Positions 10,035 through 20,013 of a stretch of 64,000 nt of DNA are shown here, in pieces. The position numbers were made by a program, and so were the translations under genes. The notes below the pieces were generated by a model that was not told the DNA's origin, made no database searches, and saw only the letters and a list, made by a program, of their open reading frames with translations. Location of the stretch: the NCBI RefSeq assembly GCF_002000055.1, contig NZ_MVBD01000005.1, positions 186,001 to 250,000 of the forward strand, written 5' to 3'. Position 1 is the first letter of the stretch, and every line of letters begins with the position of its first letter. The DNA is from Marinicella sediminis (GTDB lineage: Bacteria > Pseudomonadota > Gammaproteobacteria > Xanthomonadales > Marinicellaceae).

Positions 10035-10598
10035 ATGCGAGGAGCCAATTTTTTGATGCTGGTGGTGTTGCTGGTCGGAGCCGCATTGTTTTGGGCAGTG
10101 ACCCTTTACAACCGTTTGGTTAAAAAACGAAATCATGTGGAAGATGGCTGGAGTGGCATTGATGTTCAATTGAAAAGACGTTATGACCTGATTCCGAATA
10201 TTGTCAATGTCGTCAAAAAATACGCTGAGCACGAACAGGAAACCCTGGAAAAAGTCATACAACTCAGAAATGCCGCTCAGGGGCCTCATACCCCGGGTCA
10301 ACAGTCAAAAGATGAACAAAAACTGACCCATGCATTGTCCGGATTGATGGTTCAGGTTGAAGCTTACCCTGAATTACGTTCCAATGAGAATTTCATTGAT
10401 CTGCAGAAACAATTGCAAAAAATTGAAGACGATATTCAGTATGCCAGGCGTTATTACAATGGTGCCGTGAGGGAGTACAACACAGTGGTTCAATCTTTTC
10501 CATCGAACCTGATTGCTGACAAATTTAATTTTCTCGAAGCGGAATTCTTTGAACTGGAGAACCCGCAGGAAGCCCAAAATCCTGAAGTCAGTTTTTGA
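10035..10598 (+). CDS. lemA: LemA family protein
   Basis: The 187-residue length is typical of the LemA family. One N-terminal transmembrane helix (FLMLVVLLVGAALFWAV) is followed by the family signature VEDGWSGIDVQLKRRYDLIP and a long helical bundle ending in a conserved region (YYNGAVREYN, FPSNLIA). LemA proteins are membrane-anchored and their molecular function is not firmly established. The DUF2207 gene begins 3 nt after the stop, a pairing that recurs in many bacteria and suggests a shared membrane complex. Confidence 0.93.
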   Translation: MRGANFLMLVVLLVGAALFWAVTLYNRLVKKRNHVEDGWSGIDVQLKRRYDLIPNIVNVVKKYAEHEQETLEKVIQLRNAAQGPHTPGQQSKDEQKLTHALSGLMVQVEAYPELRSNENFIDLQKQLQKIEDDIQYARRYYNGAVREYNTVVQSFPSNLIADKFNFLEAEFFELENPQEAQNPEVSF

Positions 10599-10601
10599 AC
10601 C

Positions 10602-12470
10602 ATGGCACGATTGATACTGACCGCTCTGTTTTTACTCAGTGCTTTTGGGGTTGTCGCCGATGAGCGCATCAACCATTTTGACAGCCTGATTAATGTGACC
10701 AGAGACGGGACCATCAATGTCACAGAAACCATCAAAGTACAGGTTGAACACAACAACATAAAAAGGGGGATTTACCGGGATTTTCCAACCATTTATCAAA
10801 CTGCATTACTGACGCGCTCAACGGTGGATTTTACCGTCATTGAGGTGCAGCGGAATGGGTTCCCTGAGCCGCATCATCTGGATGAGCTCAGCAATGGCGT
10901 CAGAATATACATTGGTGACCGGAACCGAATGATTCCCCAAGGTGAACATGTTTATCGGATCAGTTACCAAACCAACCGGCAAATTGCTTTTTTGGATCAG
11001 CATGACCGGTTTGCCTGGAACATCACTGGTAATGGCTGGATGTTTCCGATTGACCAGGTTCAAGCAACGGTTCATTTACCAGATGGGGTATCAATGGCCA
11101 TGGTTGAAACCGGTGTGTGGACCGGATTTTCAGATGAGAGCGGGGCTGCATTCAGCAGTGAAGTCAATGGTTCAGCACTGAGTATCAACAGCACACAGCC
11201 ACTGAAACCATATCAGGGCATGACCTTCAGTCTGGAAATTCCCAAAGGCTACATCCTTGACAACAGGAACTGGTTGCTGGATTTTTTATCTGACAATATG
11301 CTCTGGTTGTTAATGGTTCTGGCGTTTATTTCATTACTGATTTTTTATGTCATTGCCTGGCACGAGCATGGGCGTGATCCTGAAAGCGGTGTCATCATCC
11401 CGTTGTTTTATCCTCCCAAAGAACTTTCTCCTGCAGCCATGAGATACGTTGTTGAAGAAAAAAGTGACCACAAGAACATGACTGCAGCATTGATTAATAT
11501 GGCAGTTAAAGGAGCGGTTAAACTGGTTCAGAAAGGCAGTGGCTATCTGATCGAAAAAAAACAGGATCATCGCTCCAACTCTGCACAGATGTCATCCGGT
11601 GAAAAACTGATCATGAGGAAACTGTTGTCTGGTAAAAGCAGTTTGATCATCAACAAATCATATGACAAAAAAATCAACAAAACCAATCAGGCATTAAAAC
11701 GCCAGCTTGAAAAAGAGTACAAGAATAAATGTTTCAAAGACAACACCATGCTCGGCTATTTTGGCATCATGATCAGTGTGTGTATTTTGTTTTTTTATTT
11801 GCTGCATATGAACGTTTTAAACTCACACTTGTTCATGTCCGGAGCCATTGTGGCTGGAATCATAGGGGTGGCTATTTATAACATATACAATGCTTCGCCC
11901 AGTAAGGTTAATGTGGTGAATCTTGGATTTTGGGGATATGCCCTGATGATGGTTTTCAATGCCACCCGTCAGGATTTACCAATGGATGTGATCTTTCTGG
12001 CTGGTATATTGGTTGTTTTAAATGCCGTTTTTATTTACTTGTTGAAGGCGCCCACGCCTTTTGGTCGTGAATTAAAAGATGAGATTGAAGGGTTTAAGCT
12101 TTATTTATCAACCGCAGAGCAACATCGTCTCGACATCATGCACCCGCCTGATATGACCCCTGCATTGTTCGAAAAATACCTGCCATATGCCATTGCCCTG
12201 GGTGTTGAAAACCAATGGTCAAATAAATTTGCCCGGTACCTCAAGTCGTCAGGGCAGGATGAGTCAATTCATCACTACAGTCCCGATTGGTACTCCGGTG
12301 GTAACTTTAATTTACACAGTTCATCCAATGGCTTCAGTGCGCTCAGTAGTGGCATGTCTACCACCGTTTCTGCGGCTGCAATCCCTCCTTCATCCTCAGG
12401 CGGTGGCTTTTCATCAGGCGGTGGCTTTTCCGGTGGTGGTGGCGGTGGCGGTGGTGGCGGCGGCTGGTAG
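10602..12470 (+). CDS. DUF2207 family membrane protein
   Basis: The 622-residue protein has a signal peptide (LILTALFLLSAFGVVA) and a large exported beta-rich DUF2207 domain at about residues 22-210 (RDGTINVTETIKV, IKRGIYRDFPT). A transmembrane helix lies near 230-250, a cytoplasmic segment follows, and a cluster of further helices lies at about 385-490. The C-terminus is a serine/glycine tail ending in a run of glycines and a Trp, as is common in this family. It is immediately downstream of lemA and probably translated from the same message. The biochemical function is unknown. Confidence 0.9.
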   Translation: MARLILTALFLLSAFGVVADERINHFDSLINVTRDGTINVTETIKVQVEHNNIKRGIYRDFPTIYQTALLTRSTVDFTVIEVQRNGFPEPHHLDELSNGVRIYIGDRNRMIPQGEHVYRISYQTNRQIAFLDQHDRFAWNITGNGWMFPIDQVQATVHLPDGVSMAMVETGVWTGFSDESGAAFSSEVNGSALSINSTQPLKPYQGMTFSLEIPKGYILDNRNWLLDFLSDNMLWLLMVLAFISLLIFYVIAWHEHGRDPESGVIIPLFYPPKELSPAAMRYVVEEKSDHKNMTAALINMAVKGAVKLVQKGSGYLIEKKQDHRSNSAQMSSGEKLIMRKLLSGKSSLIINKSYDKKINKTNQALKRQLEKEYKNKCFKDNTMLGYFGIMISVCILFFYLLHMNVLNSHLFMSGAIVAGIIGVAIYNIYNASPSKVNVVNLGFWGYALMMVFNATRQDLPMDVIFLAGILVVLNAVFIYLLKAPTPFGRELKDEIEGFKLYLSTAEQHRLDIMHPPDMTPALFEKYLPYAIALGVENQWSNKFARYLKSSGQDESIHHYSPDWYSGGNFNLHSSSNGFSALSSGMSTTVSAAAIPPSSSGGGFSSGGGFSGGGGGGGGGGGW

Positions 12471-12683
12471 TTTGATAGATCACCAGCATCCGGAAAATCC
12501 ATGTCACTTCGGGTTTACAAACGATTTTCGATCACCCAGCAGGCCGGGCTGATTGCATGCTGTGTTGCTGAGAGCTCTTGCTCTGCATACAAATCGATCG
12601 TCTGGTCATAAAATCAATCGGAGCTTGACGCATCCTTAAGTCCATTTGATTTACAATAACTGCTTTGTCACTCATGCTCACTT

Positions 12684-14495
12684 ATGCCCAATATTTTTAA
12701 CCCAAGGGACCTGTCCTTTCAGCTTTACGAAGTTTTATCAACCTCAGCACTTTGCCAGTCCACCCGATATCAGGAACATTCCAGAGAAGTGTTTGATCAA
12801 ATGCTTGATGTGGTAGAGCGGCTGGCCGAAGAAAAATTTCAGCCACATGCCGCCAAAGTGGATGTCCATGAGCCTGAATTTGTTGATGGAAAGGTACACA
12901 TCATACCTGAGGTTAAGGCAGCACTGGATGCGTTCATCGAAGCCGGGCTGCCTGCTGCCGCCTTTGATGAAGCTCAGGGCGGCATGCAGTTACCCTATGT
13001 CATTTGTCAGGCCATGGCTTTTATTTTTGGAGCGGCCAATGTGTCTACTTCGGCCTATCCATTGTTGTCAGCGGGTGCAGCGAACCTGTTGTCGGCCTAT
13101 GGTTCAGAACAACAGCAATGCCTGTATTTAAAACCTTTACTGGAAGGCCGTTATTTTGGCACCATGTGCTTGTCTGAAACACAGGCGGGTTCTTCGCTGG
13201 CTGACATCAAAACCAAGGCTGAGTTACAAAGTGATGGCAGTTACCTGATCAGTGGTAACAAAATGTGGATATCAGGTGGTGAGCATGACATGAGCGAAAA
13301 CATCGTGCATTTGGTGCTGGCTAAAATTCCAGGTGGACCTGCAGGTGTTAAAGGCATTTCTTTGTTTATTGTGCCGAAATACCTGGTCAACGATGATGGC
13401 AGTCTGGGTGAACGCAATGACGTCAGTCTGGCTGGTATTAATCATAAAATGGGTTTTCGTGGCACGGTCAACACGGTGTTGCATTTTGGTGAGCACACAG
13501 GCGCCAGGGGTTACCTGGTTGGTGAGTCTGGTAAAGGCCTGAACTACATGTTTCACATGATGAATGAGGCCCGAATTGGAGTGGGTCTGGGTGCCACATC
13601 ATTGGCATATACGGGCTATCTGCATGCCCTGGCTTATGCCAAGGAACGCCATCAGGGGCGAGAGGTGACAGCCAAAGACCCAATGAGCCCGATGGTACCA
13701 ATCATTGAGCACAGTGATGTGAAACGCATGTTGTTGCAACAAAAAGCCTATGCCGAGGGCGGATTGGCATTGGGTTTATATTGTGCCTACCTGGTCGATG
13801 AACAACGCATCGCTCAGCAGGACGGGGTGTCAGATGGTGTTGATCAAGCCACCGCTTTACTGGACATCCTGACTCCAATCGCCAAATCATGGCCTTCTGA
13901 GTATGGACTGCAAGCCAATGATCTGGCCATTCAGGTTCATGGTGGTTATGGATATACCCGTGAGTATCCGGTTGAACGGCTGTATCGGGATAACCGATTG
14001 AATCCGATTCACGAAGGCACCAAAGGTATCCAGGGACTGGATTTGCTGGGCCGAAAAGTCACGCAACATCAAGGTGCTTCTGCCAAAGCTTTATATGCCG
14101 CCATGTCAGCCACACTACAGCAGGCTGGTTCAGACCAACTCAAACCCTATGCTGAGCAATTGAACAGCGCCATAGAGTCTTTGTTCAAGACCACCCAGAG
14201 CATGCAACAGCAGGTACCGGAAAAAGGTGTGTCGGCTTATCTGGCCAATGCCACTTTGTACCTCGATGTGTTTGGACATCTGGTGGTTGCCTGGATGTGG
14301 TTAAGACAAGCCATCGTTGCAGAGCAGGCATTGAGTAATGAGAAAACAGGAGCGGCGGATGAGGGCTTTTACCGGGGTAAATTACAGACCTGTCATTATT
14401 TTTACAGCTATGAATTACCTGGTATCCAGCCCCAGTTGACCTTGCTGGCACAAACCGATACCACCTGTATGGATTTTGATCCCCAATGGTTCTGA
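12684..14495 (+). CDS. acyl-CoA dehydrogenase
   Basis: This FAD-dependent enzyme has 603 residues, the long form of the family, and introduces the alpha-beta double bond into acyl-CoA in beta-oxidation. The N-terminal helical domain, a middle beta-domain (CLSETQAGSSLADIKTKA, ISGGEHDM) and a C-terminal helical domain are visible. The segment IHEGTKGIQGLDLLGRK carries the probable catalytic Glu. FAD-binding features such as VHGGYGYTREYPVERLYRD are intact. Substrate chain length is unclear. It is a single-gene unit; the 213-bp gap before it has a TACAAT at 12652 but no convincing -35. Confidence 0.92.
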   Translation: MPNIFNPRDLSFQLYEVLSTSALCQSTRYQEHSREVFDQMLDVVERLAEEKFQPHAAKVDVHEPEFVDGKVHIIPEVKAALDAFIEAGLPAAAFDEAQGGMQLPYVICQAMAFIFGAANVSTSAYPLLSAGAANLLSAYGSEQQQCLYLKPLLEGRYFGTMCLSETQAGSSLADIKTKAELQSDGSYLISGNKMWISGGEHDMSENIVHLVLAKIPGGPAGVKGISLFIVPKYLVNDDGSLGERNDVSLAGINHKMGFRGTVNTVLHFGEHTGARGYLVGESGKGLNYMFHMMNEARIGVGLGATSLAYTGYLHALAYAKERHQGREVTAKDPMSPMVPIIEHSDVKRMLLQQKAYAEGGLALGLYCAYLVDEQRIAQQDGVSDGVDQATALLDILTPIAKSWPSEYGLQANDLAIQVHGGYGYTREYPVERLYRDNRLNPIHEGTKGIQGLDLLGRKVTQHQGASAKALYAAMSATLQQAGSDQLKPYAEQLNSAIESLFKTTQSMQQQVPEKGVSAYLANATLYLDVFGHLVVAWMWLRQAIVAEQALSNEKTGAADEGFYRGKLQTCHYFYSYELPGIQPQLTLLAQTDTTCMDFDPQWF

Positions 14496-14612
14496 CCAAT
14501 GGCCTTAATGGTAAAAACATGGCTGATCAACAGGGTTGTATCATCTGTTCGACAGCATGACACCGGCCTGGTCGCTTAACTTAATTACTGGTTAAGCTGA
14601 GGAGGGGGTCCA

Positions 14613-14647
14613 TCAGCAAGGGCATGTGAATCACATGCCCTTGCTGA
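14613..14647. terminator. long perfect hairpin between convergent genes
   Basis: Two 17-nt arms (TCAGCAAGGGCATGTGA and its exact reverse complement) flank a single central A, so the RNA forms a ~15-bp stem. It lies between the convergent dehydrogenase and propeller genes. Neither side has a good T-run, so it may act as an mRNA-end stabiliser or a Rho-assisted terminator. Confidence 0.55.
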
Positions 14648-14671
14648 AAATCATTCCATAACCTGTGTGCA

Positions 14672-17600
14672 TTAATCCATTGCCGGTAAGCGCCCTGGTG
14701 TCCAGGGTGCACCCAGCTGTTCCATGGTATCTTCAAATGACTTCAGGTCAGCTTCCAGCATGTGCAGTGTTTTGCTGGCAGTGGCCAATTGCTCTTGGGC
14801 AATGGCCATGGAAGTCTGGTAGTTGCCGGGGACGTTTGCCTGTGACTCAAGTAAGCCACCATACAAGCTGCCCACCCGTTGAGAAATGGACCACGGCACT
14901 GCTTCCTGTCGTGAGGAAATGGTGCGGTCGCCACGAAATGCCACTTTCAGGTCTGCCAACCGGGACATCAAATCCCGAAGTTCACTGGCATGTTCTTCAG
15001 TGGCTGCTGTGGTGTTGGTAACCGCCACTTTCAAATGTTTGATCCGGTTATCGATCTCACCTATGGCCCGGTTGGCACCGTTGGTGCGGCGTTGTAATTC
15101 AGCCAGCTGTTGTTTAAAGGCCAATACCTGTTCAGGATTGGAGGTGATTTCCGGGCTGTTGTTGAGGGTTTTGACGGTGAAAGGCATGGCTTCACTCAAA
15201 GCCCGAAGTTCACCTTGTTCGCGAACCATCAGGGTGGCCTGATACTGCCCTGGTATGGCCATCGGACCCATCGGAGGCGATACCCAGTAAGGTACAAAAC
15301 CGGGTTTTTTCAGAGTCACTGGATCTGGTGCCGGATAGCGCATGTCCCACTGAACCTGGTTGAGGCCTTTGCCGTTTTTGGCGGGTACCCGTTTGACTAC
15401 ATTGCCACGACTGTCCTCGATTAAAAAGTGCAGGGCAGGGGATTCTTCGCGATCCTCTTTGCGCAAGTCATCCCAGCTCGGATATGGGGTATCGCCGCCT
15501 TCCTTCTCGATTTTGATTTCAGCAGTGCGCCGTTTTTTCTGTAGCGTTGTGAAGGTATTATTCAGGTAGTAAACAATGTTCACACCCAGAGGGGGATTGG
15601 GGGCGGTAAAAAACTCACTGCCGGAAGAGCCTTTTTCCCGGTCATCAAACAGATCGCCTTCAATGTATTGCCAGCTGTCTTTGATGGGAAACACTTTGGC
15701 AGTCCCGGTGGTAATTTGCCCCGCAGAAAACCTCAGAGGGGTGTAGTCATCAAGGATGTAAACCCCTCTGCCAAATGTGCCGATGATCAGGTCATTTTCA
15801 CGTTGCTGGATATCCAGGTCCCGAACTGCAATGGTTGGCAGGCTGGTTAACTCGTGCCAGTCATTTCCACCATTTTGAGTGAAGAACGCGCCAAATTCAG
15901 TGCCTACAAACAACAGGTTGGGGTCCACATGGTCTTCTACAATGGTGTGGGTGGATCCGCGACCGGGCAGGTTGCCAGTGATGGACTTCCAGGATTTCCC
16001 CTGATCTGTCGATTTCAGCACATAAGGCTGGTAATCGCCTCTTTTGTGGTTATCAAAAGTGGCATAGGCCACGTTGGCATCATGTTGAGAAAACAACACA
16101 TCTGATACATAAGACATGTCAGGTACTCCTTTGAATTTCTTCACCGAAGTCCAATCGTCACCACCATTGTTGCTGACGCTGATCACCCCGTCATCGGTAC
16201 CCACCATCAACAAATCTGCCTGGATAGGGCTCTCGGTGATGCCAATTAAACTGCCATACTGAGAAGTCGATACATTTTTTGCAATGGTGTCCACACCCCA
16301 AACCCGGCCCATTACATCCAACTGGTTGCGGTCAATTTGCTGGGTCAGGTCGGGACTGATGATTTCCCAGGAATCACCCCGGTCGTCAGACCTGAACAAT
16401 TGTTTGGCGCCATAATAGAGCCTGGTAGCATGATGCGGACTGAGTAACAGCGGGGTGTTCCAGTTCCAGTTATATGCGTCTTCATCAGCGCCTGGGTGAG
16501 GTGCAATGTAAACCCGTTCCATGGTGCGTTTATCATACCTGGCCAGGCCGCCATACTGGTATTGGGCGTAAATGATGTTGGGGTCGTTGGGGTCAAATTG
16601 TGGCTCATAACCATCACCACCTAAAATGATGCGCCAATCTGAATTGGTGATGCCATGAATGACTTCGGTGCGTGAGGGAGCGCACAAGGAATTGTTGTCC
16701 TGGGTGCCACCACAAATGTTGTAAAAAGGTTCGTCATTGTCAGCCTGAATGCGATAGAACTGACCCAGTGGAAGGTTGCGCACATGTCGCCAGGTTTGGC
16801 CACGATCGTAAGTTTCATAAACACCACCATCACCACCAATGTACAAATGATCGGTGTTGTCAGGATCGATCCATAAAGCATGGTCATCCACATGTCGGAA
16901 TTTCAATGAAAGTGGGGTCCAGGTTTTACCGGCGTCTTCGGAAATGTTGGTGAAGGTATTGAGTGAATAGATGCGGTCCGGGTTGTGCGGATCTACCACC
17001 AGTTCATTGTAATACTGAGGGCTGTTGGTCATGTATCCTGATTGTTTGTGCCAGTTTTGGCCAAAATCCAGTGACCGGTACACACCTTTTTCTTTGTCAT
17101 TGGCTTCGATGATGGCATAGATGGTCTTCGGAGCTGAGGGCGCATTGGCCAGACCAATCCGTCCCATGTGATCTTTGGGTAATCCTGCCTTGACTTCGGT
17201 CCAGCTGATTCCGCCGTCAGTGGACCGGTGAATGCCACTGCCAGGTCCGCCATTGATCAGTGTCCAAACGTGACGGCGCCTTTGGTAGCTGCTGGCAACG
17301 ATGTGGTCATGATTGTCCGGATCTATGACAAATTCATTGACCCCAGTGTGTTTGTTGATGTGCAGAATGCGTTCCCATTGTTCACCACCATCAGTGGTTT
17401 TATACAGGCCCCGGTCACCACCGTCGCTCCACAGCGGACCTTGTGCTGCCACAATGACCACATCTGAGTCATTTGGATTGATCCAGATCTGAGAGATGTG
17501 GTTGGAGTTTTTCAGGCCCATATTACGCCAGGTTTTGCCTCCATCGGTGCTTTTGTATACCCCATCGCCATAGGCCACACTGCGTTGAGAATTGTTTTCT

Positions 17601-17938
17601 CCTGAACCCACCCATATGACTTCGGGGTTGTTGGGGTCGATTTCGATCACGCCCAAAGAATAAGACCCTTCACCATCAAATATTGGCTCCCAGGTGATGG
17701 TGTTATTGGTGGTTTTCCACAGGTTGCCTGAAGACGTGGCCACATAGAATTGGTGTTTTTTTTCGGGGTGGAAGGCAAAGTCTGAAATCCGTCCGGATAT
17801 CATTGCCGGGCCGATGTTTCTCAGTGGCATTCCTGCCAGTGGATGGGGTTGATCAGTGTCATTGCTTTTGGCACTGACCAGGCCGCTGGAAAAAACCAGA
17901 GCGGCAGAAATGATGAGACTTCTGAATGATGGTCGCAT
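14672..17938 (-). CDS. secreted sortilin/VPS10-type BNR beta-propeller protein
   Basis: I choose the ATG at 17938 (1088 residues) because AAGAGGATC precedes it and a normal signal peptide follows (LIISAALVFSSGLVSA). Residues ~30-730 are filled with BNR/VPS10-like propeller repeats carrying Asp-box motifs such as YKSTDGGKTW, YKTTDGGEQW and FRSDDRGDSW. The C-terminal ~300 residues contain an Ig-like region and a helical segment (about 955-1075). Members of this group are annotated as glycosyl hydrolase-like, but I see no catalytic signature, so binding or scaffold roles are equally possible. It is exported and lacks the F-x-x-G-F-D tag. Confidence 0.85.
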   Translation of the reverse strand: MRPSFRSLIISAALVFSSGLVSAKSNDTDQPHPLAGMPLRNIGPAMISGRISDFAFHPEKKHQFYVATSSGNLWKTTNNTITWEPIFDGEGSYSLGVIEIDPNNPEVIWVGSGENNSQRSVAYGDGVYKSTDGGKTWRNMGLKNSNHISQIWINPNDSDVVIVAAQGPLWSDGGDRGLYKTTDGGEQWERILHINKHTGVNEFVIDPDNHDHIVASSYQRRRHVWTLINGGPGSGIHRSTDGGISWTEVKAGLPKDHMGRIGLANAPSAPKTIYAIIEANDKEKGVYRSLDFGQNWHKQSGYMTNSPQYYNELVVDPHNPDRIYSLNTFTNISEDAGKTWTPLSLKFRHVDDHALWIDPDNTDHLYIGGDGGVYETYDRGQTWRHVRNLPLGQFYRIQADNDEPFYNICGGTQDNNSLCAPSRTEVIHGITNSDWRIILGGDGYEPQFDPNDPNIIYAQYQYGGLARYDKRTMERVYIAPHPGADEDAYNWNWNTPLLLSPHHATRLYYGAKQLFRSDDRGDSWEIISPDLTQQIDRNQLDVMGRVWGVDTIAKNVSTSQYGSLIGITESPIQADLLMVGTDDGVISVSNNGGDDWTSVKKFKGVPDMSYVSDVLFSQHDANVAYATFDNHKRGDYQPYVLKSTDQGKSWKSITGNLPGRGSTHTIVEDHVDPNLLFVGTEFGAFFTQNGGNDWHELTSLPTIAVRDLDIQQRENDLIIGTFGRGVYILDDYTPLRFSAGQITTGTAKVFPIKDSWQYIEGDLFDDREKGSSGSEFFTAPNPPLGVNIVYYLNNTFTTLQKKRRTAEIKIEKEGGDTPYPSWDDLRKEDREESPALHFLIEDSRGNVVKRVPAKNGKGLNQVQWDMRYPAPDPVTLKKPGFVPYWVSPPMGPMAIPGQYQATLMVREQGELRALSEAMPFTVKTLNNSPEITSNPEQVLAFKQQLAELQRRTNGANRAIGEIDNRIKHLKVAVTNTTAATEEHASELRDLMSRLADLKVAFRGDRTISSRQEAVPWSISQRVGSLYGGLLESQANVPGNYQTSMAIAQEQLATASKTLHMLEADLKSFEDTMEQLGAPWTPGRLPAMD

Positions 17939-18025
17939 GGTGATCCTCTTTTTAAATTGTACACAGAATCTATCATAACTCATTCACTTTGCGACCTGTC
18001 AATAGTCATGGTTGTAACGCCTTAC

Positions 18026-18053
18026 TTGAACCAGTCAGCCAATCAGGTAAAAT
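18026..18053 (+). promoter_or_regulatory. promoter of the M48 protease gene
   Basis: A -35 TTGAAC and a -10 TAAAAT are separated by 16 nt. The predicted transcript would start near 18060. That places upstream in-frame codons at 17957 and 18008 outside the message and supports the ATG at 18074. Confidence 0.5.
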
Positions 18054-18073
18054 CGAATCATTCGACGGTTAAA

Positions 18074-19936
18074 ATGACAAGGATGAGACAAACAGCAACA
18101 GAAAGAAGGAATCATTTCAGACGCATTGCTGAACAAGCACAGCGCAAACACCAGCATGATCCTGCAGGTTACCTGCGTCAACTCCGCACTTTGGCCTGGT
18201 TGGGTTATGGCTACCTGATGCTGATACTCTGCTGCTGTCTCGGCGTACTGGGTGGTTTGATTTACCTGTCTATTCAATCCACGGCCTTTTTGTTGTTGCT
18301 GATCAAAAGTAAATTCATTGTGGTGGTGTTGGTGGTGATGTATGTGATCATTCGTTCATTGATGGTGCGCATTCCTCCGCCCGAAGGGGTTCGCGTATCC
18401 CGGGGTGAAGCACCTGTATTGTTTGCCACCATTGATGACATGCAAAAGACCTTAAAAACCGCAACCATCCATGAGGTTGTAATCACTCCTGAACTGAATG
18501 CCGCCATACAACAAACCCCTCGTCTGGGGGTGTTTGGATGGCAAAAGAACAGTTTGATACTGGGGATTGAACTGTTGATGTTCATGTCCGTTGATCAGGC
18601 CAAAGCAGTGATTGGCCATGAGTTGGGGCACCTCAGTGGTGGTCATGCCAGGTTCAATGGTTGGATCTACCGATTACGTATCAGCTGGATGAATATTTTG
18701 TATGTGGTTTCGCAAACCAATGGCGTGGCCCGGTGGGTGTTTGGTGTGTTTTTTAATTGGTATGCACCATATTTTAATGCCTATTCGTTTTCCCTGGCTC
18801 GCGCCAATGAGTTTGAAGCCGATCAGATTGCAGTTAAACTGACTTCAGCACAAGACCTGAGTGAAGGGCTGGTTGGCATGCATGTGGTGGCTGATGATTT
18901 TTTCAATTCTTTTTTTAAGCAGGTAGAGCGTGAGGCCATTGCCAACCCAAACTTAACACCAGAAGTGTATGTTCGGCTCAAAGAAGCCTTGTCACAGCAT
19001 CATTTTAGGCCTGAAGAGGTCCAACGTGTGATCACCAGAAGTCTGAAAATCAAAACCAGCTATGAAGACACCCATCCAGCGCTGAAAGACCGCATTGCAG
19101 CCGTTGATGGTCAACCCAGGTTCAGGTCATTGAGTTCTCAGTCTGCTGCAGCACAGTGGTTTGGTGATGGCTATACCGGCTTGCTCAGACAAACTGCTGA
19201 AGCCTGGTTTGCCTGGCATGGCCCGCAGTTAAAGGCTTTGCACGAACAGGCCAAAGAGGCCAGGCTGCGTCAGAGCAGTTTATCAGCCAAAGCAAACCTC
19301 AATGAGGAGGATTTGCTCGAATTGGGGCATATCCATTTGTTTTTAAGGGAAAAGAAGCTGGCCCTGCAACAGTTCAAAAAAGTTTATCAAAACAACCCTC
19401 AGAATCCTCATGCTTTATACCAATTAGGGGCCGCTTTGCTGGAGCGTCAACAGGCCAAAGGAACTGTGCTGCTGGAACAATTGATGGCACATGAGGATTT
19501 TGCCCAGGCAGCCGGAGCCTTGTTATATGCCTGGTATGAAACCCACGATCAAACGGAGCTTGCCAGGCAAGTGCAGATTAAAATGGAACACCACCGTGAT
19601 CTGGAAGCAGATTTCCACGCCGAGGTGTCGACGCTTTCCAGGCGGGATGTGTTCGGACCTGTCACCCTGACGGAAGATCAACAATTGCAATTACGTGATT
19701 CATTGAAAAAATACCGGGGCATTACGCACGTATGGCTGGCTGCAAAAAAACTACAGACCCGTCCAGATGTTCGGTTGTTGGTAATACTTTATGAATTGGA
19801 GCGCGGTGAAGATGATGCGTCGGTTTTTAGTGATGGTGAACATCCGGTCGCCTATGATGGATATTTTACGCTGGTCAATCTGGCCGAGAAAAAACTGAGC
19901 AAAAAGATTCGTCCTCATTGTTTTCAATTGTATTAA
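18074..19936 (+). CDS. M48-family membrane metallopeptidase with TPR region
   Basis: The protein has 620 residues from the ATG at 18074; an ATG at 18083 is also possible. Two transmembrane helices lie near residues 50-110. The zinc site is the HELGH motif at 182-186, with the third ligand likely in the downstream FEADQIAVK segment, as in the HtpX/Ste24 group. Two TPR-like units follow at about 420-480 (LALQQFKKVYQNNPQNPHAL). This architecture suits a quality-control protease at the inner membrane. It diverges from the propeller gene and converges on the symporter gene. Confidence 0.88.
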   Translation: MTRMRQTATERRNHFRRIAEQAQRKHQHDPAGYLRQLRTLAWLGYGYLMLILCCCLGVLGGLIYLSIQSTAFLLLLIKSKFIVVVLVVMYVIIRSLMVRIPPPEGVRVSRGEAPVLFATIDDMQKTLKTATIHEVVITPELNAAIQQTPRLGVFGWQKNSLILGIELLMFMSVDQAKAVIGHELGHLSGGHARFNGWIYRLRISWMNILYVVSQTNGVARWVFGVFFNWYAPYFNAYSFSLARANEFEADQIAVKLTSAQDLSEGLVGMHVVADDFFNSFFKQVEREAIANPNLTPEVYVRLKEALSQHHFRPEEVQRVITRSLKIKTSYEDTHPALKDRIAAVDGQPRFRSLSSQSAAAQWFGDGYTGLLRQTAEAWFAWHGPQLKALHEQAKEARLRQSSLSAKANLNEEDLLELGHIHLFLREKKLALQQFKKVYQNNPQNPHALYQLGAALLERQQAKGTVLLEQLMAHEDFAQAAGALLYAWYETHDQTELARQVQIKMEHHRDLEADFHAEVSTLSRRDVFGPVTLTEDQQLQLRDSLKKYRGITHVWLAAKKLQTRPDVRLLVILYELERGEDDASVFSDGEHPVAYDGYFTLVNLAEKKLSKKIRPHCFQLY

Positions 19937-19941
19937 TAAAA

Positions 19942-19963
19942 AAGCCCCGGCGAACCGGGGCTT
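19942..19963 (-). terminator. intrinsic terminator of the symporter operon
   Basis: A 9-bp GC-rich stem (AAGCCCCGG / CCGGGGCTT) with a CGAA loop. Read on the minus strand it is followed by a T-run (the plus-strand A-run at 19937-19943), as expected for the DUF4212-symporter operon. Confidence 0.8.
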
Positions 19964-19970
19964 GAGGAGA

Positions 19971-19997
19971 GAGCCGGTCAGTTGAGGTAACCGGCTC
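19971..19997. terminator. second hairpin downstream of the symporter gene
   Basis: An 8-bp stem (GAGCCGGT / ACCGGCTC) with an 11-nt loop lies between the symporter stop and the main terminator. It has no T-run and may only assist termination or protect the mRNA end. Confidence 0.4.
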
Positions 19998-20013
19998 ATG
20001 GGGTCATAGCGAA

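Noticed and set aside
12275-12502. Proline-rich open frame opposite the end of the DUF2207 gene
   Set aside because: It is the antisense of the glycine tail and has no independent support.
12625-12657. TTGACG and TACAAT before the acyl-CoA dehydrogenase as a promoter
   Set aside because: The spacer is 21 nt, too long for a normal sigma-70 promoter.
14672-17938. Calling the propeller protein a glycosyl hydrolase
   Set aside because: Only BNR/VPS10 repeats are visible; no catalytic acid or base motif can be assigned.
17957-18073. Longer N-terminus for the M48 protease
   Set aside because: The added residues are not family-like, and a promoter at 18026-18053 lies inside that stretch.
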